Positions 11,493 to 20,936 of a stretch of DNA of 64,000 nt are shown here, one piece after another; within the stretch, counting starts at the first letter, position 1; every line of letters starts with the position of its first letter. The notes beneath the pieces are model-generated. The model searched no databases. It saw only the letters and a program-made list of their open reading frames with translations, and was not told where the DNA came from. Origin of the DNA: Fallopia convolvulus (Eukaryota > Streptophyta > Magnoliopsida > Caryophyllales > Polygonaceae); the NCBI GenBank assembly GCA_964016875.1, contig OZ024735.1, positions 18,861,981 to 18,925,980 on the forward strand. The letters run 5' to 3'. Position numbers and translations under genes: made by a program.

Positions 11493-13733
11493 ATGGTGAG
11501 GGATAGAGAAGTCTCTAAGCATGGTTTTATGCCATCTGGGATCCTTCAAGAGTGCGACAGAGTCGCCAATACCATGACCCTAGACGAGATGAACCAACTT
11601 ATCTTGGAGGGGGGCTTTCCTGGGGGAGTAGTGGCATTATGTCCCGATGTCGAGCACTCAAACTGGGCTCGCCCCGGCTACGTCTGTTTTTTCGAGTTTC
11701 CCTTCACCATATCTTGCAATTTCCCTTTTCCTCCACTAGTTCAGGAGTTCCTTGCCTGATTCAAACTTTCCCCTGCGCAATTGCTTCCCTCTACCTGGAA
11801 AATTCTGTTCTGGGTGAGTCGGATGGCGAAGTCGCCGGTGTAGATTTTACGGTCCCGGACTTGCTCCAGGCCTACCGCCTTACAACGGTCAGGCGGGGAT
11901 GTTTTATCTTGCAGTCTCGGACTGCGCGCCGGCCTCTCGTCTTGAATACTAAGGTTAATGGGAAGAATTGGGCCAACCTCTTTTTCTTTGTCGAAATTGC
12001 CTCCCTGACCCCTGAATGTCGCTTGTTTCTGACCGACAAGTGGAGCCCTGATAGTAAGAATTTCTGTTTCTCCTATGTGCTGATCCACGGAGCAATTTGA
12101 CGCCTATTCATCCTCTTTCTTTCTGTTTGCAGGTATCCCGGATAACGTCGAGCCACGGAGTCATTCGGAGAAGGTGCTGTCAAAACTCTTTAAGCTCACC
12201 TCGGTACAAAGAATGTTTGGGGCTTCCCTTGCTGAGCCTTCAGACGAGCTCTCCGAAAGTGAAGACAGCGCGACCCCTATAGGCTCGGAGGGAACCAGCG
12301 AAAAAGTCAATCTCCCCGTTGTCAAGATGTCTTCGGCCCCGACTACAACCGCTGCATCTGGTCCTTCTGTTGGTAAGCGTAGCTTTACTGTCGTCCGCGT
12401 TGGTGACCTTTGCTATTCCTCTTTTTCTGACTTGCTTTGTTTTGTTAAACCCATAAACCAATGCGCGCAAGTCAGGCTCACCCTTTTCTACCTCGGACTT
12501 GATTCTCAGGAAGAAGTGTTCCGGCGATTCGAAGCCCCCTGCTGCTCTGGTGGTCAAGAAAGAGTCAACTGATGCTCCCAAATCCTCCCGCAAGTGCTCG
12601 ACACTGAGCGATGATGACTCTATGGAGCTTCAAGACGACACATCTTCCGATTGGCAATCTCTCCAGCGGTACCGTGACCCTAACTTCAAGAAGCGTCACG
12701 CTTTTTCTTCTGCTCACATTATGGCAACTGAGGTAGGCTTTGGAGCTTGGAAGGTAATGAGCCTTATGTCATGAGTGGTTAGATTCTACTCCCTCTGTCG
12801 CTGTAAACCTTCTTACTAACATTTAACGGTTGGGTGCAGCGTTTTCAAGAAGTTGGCCTATTCATTGATGAGATGGACAAAGAGCTGGCCGAGCAGGAAC
12901 GGCGGAAGCAAGATATCGCTAAGTACCGTGAGGATGTGGCCAAAGCTCTAGAGCAAGCCGCCACCCGCGCAAAGGCTCTGGCTGCTCAGGAAGAAGCTGC
13001 TAAGGCGCGGGTTGCGGAGCTGGAGCGGGAGATAGCTGTCTTGGAGGCGAAGGTTGAGGAGCTCGAGGCGAAGACTGTTGACGTGAACCCAGTCGGAAAG
13101 GCAGACGTGGAGGAGATCGGGGCTTTTTTCAGCATGTTGGCGCGGCTGGAAACCATCCGAGAGTTTGAGGCTGGGAAACTCGCCATCGGGGATGCTGACA
13201 AGTTCAACGAGCAATTCCCGAGTTCTTTCCCTGATGGCGTGCCTTCAGCTCGAGTTGCTGCTTTAATGAGTTCTCCGGCACCCCCAAGGGAACAGGCGGA
13301 CCTGGATGGTGCTACGGGGACGCTGGATGGCAACAGATGGAGGAGAATGTTGCTCCGACGATCAAAGATTCTGGCGGCTTCGGCCATTGTAAAATTTTTT
13401 ACGTTTTTAGTTTCTTTTGGGGACAACTTTGGAGGACAAGCAATACCTCATGGGCGTGGTGTTTGTCGGGCGTCTGTGAGGCTTTTAGATGGTGGCGAGG
13501 CCACGAACACTGTGTTTTATCTTTGCCCCCCGTCAAGGGGCGGGGGTTTTATTCGCTTGTTTTTGTTTACTTCCTGTTTGGCTGTTGCCTTCTTTTTGCA
13601 TTTGCTTGGCGTTTTTGCAGGTTCTTTCGCCACGTGCCGGTCGTCGTTTGAACAGCCCCTACAGAAGGTTGTTTGTCAGATGCATAGCTATGGCTTGGAG
13701 GGTGAGGAAAATTCCAGTCGGCGTTATGGGTGA
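11493..13733 (+). pseudogene. Antisense multi-exon gene of Tat element 1 (gypsy-type transposon domain plus coiled coil)
   Basis: Exon 1 starts at the ATG at 11493 ('MVRDREVSKHGFMPSGIL') and carries the 'putative gypsy type transposon' motif near 11675-11760 ('YVCFFEFPFTISCNFPFPPL'). Likely introns are 12054-12132, 12373-12509 and 12733-12839; all are GT..AG, and the last has a plant-like CTAAC branch site. Exon 2 encodes an acidic Ser-rich linker. Exon 4 (12840 on) is a long coiled coil rich in Ala, Glu and Lys ('VAELEREIAVLEAKVEELEAK'), then 'LETIREFEAGK'. Damage: a TGA at 11757-11759 (CGA in the likely ancestor), a frameshift near 11840, and a phase mismatch at the second junction. The 3' end is uncertain; the frame stays open to 13733. 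It converges on the integrase end (14310). Function unknown. Confidence 0.65.
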
Positions 13734-14309
13734 CTCAAGGGTTATCCCCCCGAGCCCTGCCGACTGAGAAAATTTCCTACCTTGAAGGCGCGCAAAGGAC
13801 GGTGTCCGTCGGCTTTCTGCGGTGCCTTGACGCTGTCCGTCGAAAATCTGGCGCTTGTCGGGAGAGCTGGCGACATGGGGAGTGGATCCGCGATGCCGGA
13901 TGGCGAGCTTCAGGGAAGCTATTTCCCATTTATACTGGTGTTGGCGATTCTGTCGGATAGCGGGCGTCGAGGAGACGGTTTCCTATGCCCTGTAATCATT
14001 TGTAAGAGCTTTTATCTCATAATAATAAAAGAAATGTTTTCGTATGCTACAGTTTGTGATCTTTGGGTATTCATACCGTTTGTGTTATTTTCCTTCTGTT
14101 TTCTTTTTACTTTCCGGTATGTTGAAGTTTTTCCTTTTTGGCGCTCTCTGTCGGGAATAACTTCTTCGGAGTTTTTTTATTCTGAAGAAATTGTAATACA
14201 AACATTCTGAACTAACATGTTATTTGAATGTTAATTTTGAGGAGATACATACCAAGAATCGAGTCTTACTGTTATTTATTTTGGCCGTTCCTGGCGACTC
14301 TTGTGCCTC
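13734..14309. other. Spacer between convergent antisense gene and pol, Tat element 1
   Basis: No coding is recognised. AATAAA-like sequence at about 14024-14030 (plus) could serve as a poly(A) signal for the antisense gene. Open frames here lack family features. Confidence 0.4.
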
Positions 14310-15506
14310 TTAGAAATGGTACTTCCTTAGGTGCGTAGCGTTCCAGCTGCGCGACACGGATTTCCCATCTCGAGACTCTAGGCGGTATGCTCCTTGTCAT
14401 GTGATGCCTACTATCCTGTAGGGCCCTTCCCAGGCTCGAGCGAGCTTACATGCGTTTACCTCGACATTGTTCTGGAATACTTTCTGAAGGAACCATTCGT
14501 CGATAACAAAGGCCCTGGCTCGTACGTTCTTGTTGTAGTTACGGGCCACCTGCTGTTGGTGCCGGGCTAGGCGCAACCGTGCTCTTTCTCTAAGCTCTTC
14601 TATGGTGTCAAGGTCGGCTGCCAGCTCAGCGGAGTTTTGGTCTGGCGTTTGCAACCCATATCGTGTGGTTGGCACAGTGATTTTGGCCGGGATCGTTGCC
14701 TCGCATCCGTACACCAGGGAAAGCGGTGACTGTCCAGTAGAGGCTTTCGGGGTGGTTCTATCTGTCCACAAGACGTAGGGTAGTTCGTCGGCCCAGCGCC
14801 CCTTAGCTTTGACCAACCACTTTTTGAGATTGTTAATGATTACTTTGTTGCTTGATTCTGCTTGCCCGTTGGCCTGTGGATAGCGAGGAGTGGAGGTCAC
14901 CAAATCGATATTCCATTGCCGGCAATAATCCCTAGTTTTCTTGTCGATAAACTATGATCCGTTATCACAAACGATCTCTGAGGGTATCCCAAAGCGGCAG
15001 ATGATATGCTTTTTGATGAATGCCACTACCTGGGACTCCTTGATCTCTTTATATGCTTCTGCCTCAATCCACTTGGAGAAATAGTCAGTGACTGCTAGGA
15101 AGAATACCCGTTATCCAGAAGATGGCGGTAGTTTCCCCACAATATCCATCCCCCACCTCATGAACGGCCACGGGGTCAACGTTGGGTGTAATGGCTCTGG
15201 TGGCTGGTGGGAGGTCGGGGCATGTTTCTGGAAGGCCTTGCAGTTCTGAGAATTTTCTGCTGCGTCTTGGCGCATGGTGGGCCAGTAGTACCCCAGATTG
15301 ATGGCCTTGTTACAGAGACTGCGCCCTCCAGAATGATTCCCGCATTCGCCCTCGTGCAGTTCTCGGAGTATTCTGGGTGCTTCATTTTTTGTTATGCAGC
15401 GAAGCGAGGTTCCCACAGCGGATTGCTTGAACAAGATCCCATCCTTCACGTTGTAACGGACAGCTCTCATCGGGAGTGCTCTTGCTTCAAATTTCTCTGC
15501 TGGCAG
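14310..15506 (-). pseudogene. Integrase domain of Tat element 1
   Basis: Sense order is: zinc-binding segment 'LHEGECGNH' with 'NCKAFQKH', where the last Cys of HHCC is Phe; catalytic core starting 'WGMDIVGKLPP'; second Asp in 'IVCDNGS'; Glu in 'YPQANGQAESSNK' (near 14870); C-terminal 'GPYRIVGIT' and 'SRSWNATHLRKYHF' ending at TAA 14310-14312. The catalytic D, D and E are present. In-frame stops are TAA 15111-15113, TAG 14952-14954 and TGA 14397-14399. Pol is in one frame throughout this part. Confidence 0.85.
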
Positions 15507-17750
15507 CTATCCACGGTCAAGCCATCGTAAGTACGGTTGGGTCCAGTACTCTTCTTTTGTAGGAGCACTTGGAGTGTCAATTTCCGGATTCTCGTTGTCA
15601 AGCATCTCTAGAAGGGTGTGCACTTCTTTTGCTCTAGCTGGCGACGGTCCATTCTGGATTGCTCGCGCCGAGGGGTCCGCCTCTCGTGTGATTGTTGGGG
15701 ACGGTATGTGCACTGAGGGGATTGAAGTGAACTCTTCGAGGTTAAGAGAAGACGCCAGGTTGGCTAGAGCGTCAGCTTGCGCATTCTCCTCTCTGGGGAC
15801 CTGCTGGATGGTGAAGGTCTCGAACTCACGCATGATTTCTTTGACTTTTTCTGAGTATGCAGCCATTTTGGCGTCTCTAACAACGAAAGTTCCCAGGATC
15901 TGATTTACAATCAGTAGTGAGTCGCACTTTACTTCTGCTTCCTTGACGGCCAGATCTCGGGCGACCGTCAGCCCCAGTATTAGTGCCTCATACTCTGATT
16001 CATTGTTGGTGGCTTTGAAAGCACACCGTACGGCTTGTGCTATCCTGTCCCCCCTGGGCGATTTCAGCACCACACTTATCCCAACTCCTCGACTGTTGGA
16101 AGCTCCGTCAGTGTGCAAGGTCCAGATTCCGGAATTCTCAGTTTCTACTACGAAGGCCTCTTGCTGTCTGGCTTCGTCTTCCAGTGTTGGGCTAAAATCG
16201 GCCACAAAATCTGCTAGCATCTGGGCTCGGATTGATTTTTTTGGTTTGTAAGTGATGTCGAACCCGTTCAAGTGGATAGCCCACTTGGCCATCCACCCAG
16301 TGATCTCCGACCTCCTCAGTATGGCTTTCAACGGATAGTTGGTGCGGACGCTGATTGTATGGGACTCAAAGTACGGTCTCAATTTTGTCGAGGCCATGAC
16401 CAGTGCGAGAACCAGCTTTTCCAATGGTGAGTACCGCGTCTCGGCCGCAAGCAAAGTACGACTGATGTAGTACACCGGCATCTGGTCCCCCTCATCTTCG
16501 CGTACCAATACGTCACTGATGGCGGCTTCGGTCACTGCCAGGTATAGAAAGAGATTTTCGCCCTCCTCGGGCTTGGATAGCAGTACCGGGTTGGATAGAT
16601 ACTGCTTTAACTACTAAAAACCTGTCTCGTGGGCTGGTGCCCACTCGAATTTCTTGTTCTTTCGTAATACATCATAGAACAGGCGGCATATGTCGGATGA
16701 CTTGGAGATGAAGCGATTCAGCGCCGCTACCCTTTCTATCAACTTCTACACATCCTTCACACACCTGGGCGATCGCACATTGGATACAGCTCGAATCTAA
16801 TCAGGGCTGGCTTCAATCCCGCGTTGAGTAACCATGAATCCCAGGAAGCGACCGGAAGTTACCCCAAATGAACATTTTGCTGGGTTGAGCTTCATATGGT
16901 AACTGTCCAAGATCCGAAAAGCTTCCTCTAGATGCCGGATATGGTGGACGGCCTGTTTTGACTTGACGGGCATATCGTCAATATAGACTTCCATGGTTTT
17001 GCCTATCTGCTGCTGAAACATGCGGTTGACCAGCCTTTTGTAAGTAGCTCCGGCATTTTTGAGCCCGAAAGGCATGACCTGATAGCAGTATGTCCCCTAG
17101 CTGGTGATGAACGACGTCTTTTCCTGATCCTCCAGATGCATTTGGATCTAGTTGTAACCGCTGAAGGCATCCATGAAGGTGAGCATCTCGTGACCTGTCG
17201 TGGCATCCACCATGGCATCTATGTGTGGCAAAGGGAAAGAATCCTTCAGGCAGGCCTTATTAAGGTCCAAAAAGTCAATGTAAACCTTCCACTTGCCCTT
17301 TTTCTTGCTCACGACCACAACATTTGCTAACCACTCTGGGTATTTTACTTCTTTGATTTTCCCCTTTCGAAGTAGATTCTGGACTTCTTCGTCAACGATC
17401 AGATTCCTCTCGGGAGCGAATTTCCTTCTCTTTTGTTTCACCGGTGGATGGCGAGGATCCACGTTCAGCCGGTGCGTGATAACTGTAGGATCGATCCCCA
17501 CCATGTCTTCATGAGTCCATGCAAAGCTACCGCTGTGTTTTTTGAGGAAACTGATCAGCTCGACTTTCCTCTCAAGAGCGAGGTCCTTCCCTACCCTTAC
17601 TATTTACTGAGGTTTCTGGCTGTCGAGGGCAATTTCCTCGATCTTCTCAACCTCGGGGTCCTGCACTGGCGTGGCCCCCTTGACCCCCTGTAATTGCTAT
17701 GCTGTGTGGGCGACGGTGGCCTTGAGAGCAGACTTGTAGCATTCTGGAGA
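15507..17750 (-). pseudogene. Reverse transcriptase and dual RNase H of Tat element 1
   Basis: RT blocks are 'PPVKQKRRKFAPERN', 'VYIDFLDLNKACLKDSFPLP' (near 17280-17220) and the catalytic 'EVYIDDMPVKS' near 16980. The gypsy RNase H/connection follows ('VRTNYPLKAILRRSEITGWM'). The extra archaeal-like RNase H has 'LHTDGASNSRGVG' near 16110, 'NNESEYEALILGL', 'VKCDSLLIVNQI' and 'REENAQADALANLAS'. In-frame stops are at 17697 (TAG), 17604 (TAA), 17148 (TAG), 17097 (TAG), 16797 (TAG), 16746 (TAG), 16614 and 16611 (TAG TAG) and 15507 (TAG). Apart from these the frame is continuous. Two RNase H domains are the Tat hallmark. Confidence 0.9.
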
Positions 17751-17764
17751 CAGCCGCTGGTCAC

Positions 17765-18133
17765 CTATGATTTCCGAATCCCCCACGGAGTAGGGAACTT
17801 GATGGTCTGATGGTAAGACGAAGGGACTGCCTTCATATCATGGATCCAAGGTCGGCCCATAATGATGTTGTAACAAGACGGGCAGTCGAGCACGGAGAAT
17901 CTGACTTGTAAGTTGATCCCCTTGGCATAGGTGGGAAGGGTTATCTCTCCGAGGGTGTGCGCAATCTCCCCACTGAAGCCCACCAATGCCACTGATTTCC
18001 TGAGAATGTTTTCCTCCTTTAGCCCCATCTCCTTGAGGGCGTCGAGCGTTATCATGTTAGTGGAACTCCAGGTGTCGATGAGGATCCTTCTCATCAGTAC
18101 GTTCCCCCACTGATAATGATATGACCAGTCCAT
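17765..18133 (-). pseudogene. Retropepsin of Tat element 1, frame-displaced
   Basis: 'RILIDTWSSTNMITLDAL' is the aspartic protease active site, but the usual Gly of DTG/DNG is Trp. 'SCYNIIMGRPWIHDMKAVPS' and 'IKFPTPWGI' follow as in the family. The segment is in a different frame from gag and RT. It is entered by a 1-nt change in a G5 run (plus 18104-18108) and left by one near 17774, where relatives read PWGI.EI.G. It is unlikely to give an active protease. Confidence 0.8.
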
Positions 18134-19975
18134 CGTGGTGAGGGCCTACTAAACCAGCCGAGTCTGAATCACTGAAAGTAATGGTGCTCCTAGGATACCC
18201 TTCTGGATTGCGGATGCTTGCCATCAACTGTCCGCCAGGATGTCCCCGCGCGTGGCGTTTTGCTGCCGAGTAGGTGACACCACAGATATCTGAGCCGCCA
18301 CTGATGACATTGACGACTTTGGCGTACTCAGGGGAGGACGGGATATCCATCGGTTCAGAAAGATTCTGGCTGGCGGGTATCCCCGAGCCTGCAGAGATCT
18401 CGAATAGTAGGCCTCTCGAATGAAGGTAAGCCAGCTCTTTCCTGAGGGCGAAGCATTCGTTCGTCTCGTGCCCATAATCTTCGTGGAAATCACACCACTT
18501 TGTCTTGTCCCTTTTCGGTTTGGGATTCTCCGCCTTCTTGGGCCACCTGATCCTGTCCCCGAATTTTTCCAAGCCCTTCACTATCTCGGCGTTCCCCAGG
18601 CCAAGGTTATACTCATGGACTTTCGGCCGCTGGGCAGCGTCTTTCTTCCCGGTTGACTGCTTGATGCCGGCAACGTGCATCCCAAGCGCCTCTGGCCGGT
18701 TTTTCAGATACGGTTTCCCCCGGCGCTCCTTTCACTGATCAGAAGAAGTCTTCCTCTCGACTCGGTCAAAGACTGAAGCAGCTCTTGTAGGAGCCTCATC
18801 TTCTTCCAGTCGGATGTGCGCTAGAGCTTTCACTTGAATGTCTTCGAAGCTGTGGAAAGAGTACTTTGTGAGTTCCCGATAGAGTTCGCTGTCCGGGAGC
18901 AAGCCTCTTCGGAAAGCTTCTATGGAAGTTGGCACATCGCAGAGTGAGATCGCTACTTTCTCTCGGTTGAACCGGTTCAGGAAGGCCCGCAGAGACTCTC
19001 CAGGCCTTTAGGCCACCCGGTACAAATCATTGGATTGCTTCATTAGCTTCCTGCTGCTGGCGAATTGCACCCTGAAGGTGTCCACCAGGCCCGCGAAAGA
19101 CCCTATGCTTCCGCGAGGGAGGTTGATGAACCAGGTTAGGGCCGCACCGGACAGCGCGGTTCCGAACCCTTTGCACATGATTGCTTCTCTGGATTCTCGG
19201 GGGATGGAGCTAGTCATCATCTTTTGTTTAAAGATGGCGACATGCTCGTCAGGATCCCCCGTCCCGTCGTAGGTCGGGCCGTCGGAACGGTGAACCTCTT
19301 CGGGATATCTACGTTGGCAATCGGAGCCGTAAAAGGAGATTCATCGTAACCATCCGGGGCCTCTCTCTCGATTGGAGGGGGCACCCCGGGTATTTGTGCA
19401 ATTTTGTCCTCAAGCCCCTTGAGCCGATCTTGCATGTATTTGGTAAAGAGTGTTTCCAGAAAAGTGTCTGGGAGGGGTACCTGGCTTTCGGTTCTTCCGC
19501 CGTACGCCGGATGGAAGACCCCCGTGCCCGCGGCCCTATTTCCGAGCATTGATGCGGCGGGTACTCCTGGGAGGGTGGCCGCCGGGGTAACCATTACTAC
19601 CGTCGAGGGTTGGCCCCTGGCTTGGGAAAAAGAATTGAGCGCCTCCCCCAGGTTGAGGCGAGTGGCGACTTCCCTGGCGGCCTCGAATGGCCGGGATCAG
19701 CTCTGTAACGCCAACGCCGATTGTAACTGTTCGCGGAGGCTGGCTTTTTCTACGGTGAGCTGCGTGATGTGATCCATATGGGTCTGGCTAAAGTCCTTCT
19801 GGCTGGACATATCCTGCTGGAGGGCCGCTATTTTGGTTGCGAACTCGTCCAGGACATTGCGAAGGTCTCGGACTTCTTCGACCCCGCCTCCCCGGACACC
19901 TTCCTCCACGTTAGCGCCCTGGCTCCCCTCGATCCCTCCGTCGGCGGGAGGTGGTGGCACAGGTGGGTTCGTCAT
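18057..19975 (-). pseudogene. gag of Tat element 1
   Basis: The start is the ATG at 19975 ('MTNPPVPPPPADGGIEGSQ'), 76 bases inside the LTR edge, followed by a coiled coil to 19697 (TGA). The retrotransposon gag domain spans 19220-18800 ('GAALTWFINLPRGSIGSF', 'VDTFRVQFASSRKLMKQSND', 'EAFRRGLLPDSELYRELTKY'), interrupted by TAA 19008-19010 and TGA 18732-18734. The Tat zinc-binding-like motif 'WCDFHEDYGHETNECFALRKEL' lies near 18500-18430. A frameshift near 19270 separates 'KRFTVPT' from 'PTYDGTGDPDEHVAIFKQK'-type sequence. Confidence 0.85.
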
Positions 19976-20027
19976 TTTTTAGACGAAAGGTTTCCGACTT
20001 TGATCAAAAATCGAATGAAGCCGGCTA

Positions 20028-20047
20028 GGGCCCCACGGTGGGCGCCA
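20028..20047 (-). other. Primer-binding site of Tat element 1
   Basis: Just inside the 5' LTR the sense strand reads TGGCGCCCACCGTGGGGCC after a short AATT spacer. The TGG start and position fit a tRNA primer site; I cannot name the tRNA with confidence. Tat element 2 has the same sequence with TGG changed to TAG. Confidence 0.75.
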
Positions 20048-20050
20048 AAT

Positions 20051-20455
20051 TGTTTTGGTCAAATTTCGACCAGCGACAAGTACGAATAGATGATTGAAAG
20101 TGTGAGGGCTATGCTAACTGATAAACACGAAATTGATCAAAGTTTTGAATTGGAATACTTGGATTTCAACTGAATGGTGTATTTGATTGATCGGAGTTAC
20201 AACTGACAGTGTTTCACATACCCTTTTACATTCGTTTTACCCTCCCCCTTATACTGCTGCTAGGCAGGCGTCCTCTTCCTCATGGCCACGATCGTCCTCG
20301 AAATCCACCACTTCGGGCGTCCACTTCGCAGCGGTTACCTTTGGCGCAACCGACTGTCTACCGTCTCCAAAGCTTTCTGGGCTGAATGAATCCTGAGGCT
20401 TGCTTCAGGCTGATGGGCCTAACAGAGGATGGGCCTGATGGTCTTGGGCCCAACA
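20051..20455 (-). repeat. Right (5') LTR of Tat element 1
   Basis: It begins TGTTTTGGTC and ends CCCAACA on the plus strand, and is the 405-bp partner of the left LTR. The primer site adjoins its left edge. It ends 481 bp from the NTF2 stop codon. Confidence 0.93.
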
Positions 20456-20936
20456 ATATGCCTCATTTTTCCTAATGCTTTCATGATGCAAGAAAGCCTA
20501 GTATATATATGATGCATTTAGGTCAATCCAATCCGATTTGGGTGGATCATGTCAATCAAGTCATTTTTTATGCTAATTTTGGTTTATCTGACAAAGGATA
20601 ACTATGGTTCTTTCATATAGAAACAGCCAACGACTCGAGTAACCAAGAAAGATTGCGTTACAAACCACAACCAAATCAAGTATTCTGATATAAAGAAAAG
20701 CCCAAAAACACAGGCGTTGCTCAGTTTTGACAAACAGGAGGACAAATAATGTCGTTACCCAAGAATGACCACCAAAATTTTAAAAAGAGTATATCAGACA
20801 TTAAGCAAGACCAATGAACTGAATCCCCAGTTTTTCTTTTCCCCCCCTAATTATGGGCCAAGAAACAAGACAAGTAGAATCCTTTTGATTGTGCAAGAGA
20901 TGTGCTTCAACAGGCTTGTGTTGTATTATCCTTGGC
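20456..20936. other. 3' flank of NTF2 between stop codon and Tat element 1
   Basis: Host DNA downstream of the NTF2 stop; it should hold the 3' UTR and poly(A) site. No other gene is seen. Confidence 0.55.

Larger units (their letters stand above)
10815..20455 (-). mobile_element. Tat-lineage Ty3/gypsy retrotransposon, element 1
   Basis: Two direct 405-bp LTRs (10815-11219 and 20051-20455) bound an 8.8-kb interior. Gag-pol is on the minus strand (19975-14310), so the right LTR is the 5' LTR. The domain order is gag, protease, RT, gypsy RNase H remnant, a second (archaeal-like) RNase H, integrase. The second RNase H and an extra ORF in antisense mark the Tat/Ogre lineage. By eye the LTRs differ at about 20 of 405 positions (about 5%). 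Flanking bases are ATATT (10810-10814) and ATATG (20456-20460), a target duplication with one mismatch. Many stops and several frameshifts make it defective. Confidence 0.92.

Noticed and set aside
12948..13426. Minus-strand frames opposite the coiled-coil exon of the antisense gene
   Set aside because: They are shadows of a Glu/Ala/Lys-rich coding strand and give low-complexity Ser/Leu-rich products.
13337..13767. Hydrophobic plus-strand frames (Phe/Cys-rich) after the antisense gene
   Set aside because: These come from a T-rich 3' region, overlap in several frames, and are not matched in Tat element 2.
14397..19010. TAG/TAA reassigned to Gln (alternative code) in Tat element 1
   Set aside because: NTF2 and other ORFs here use standard stops, the elements also carry frameshifts, and Trp- and Arg-to-stop changes occur nearby. 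Mutation after silencing explains the pattern.
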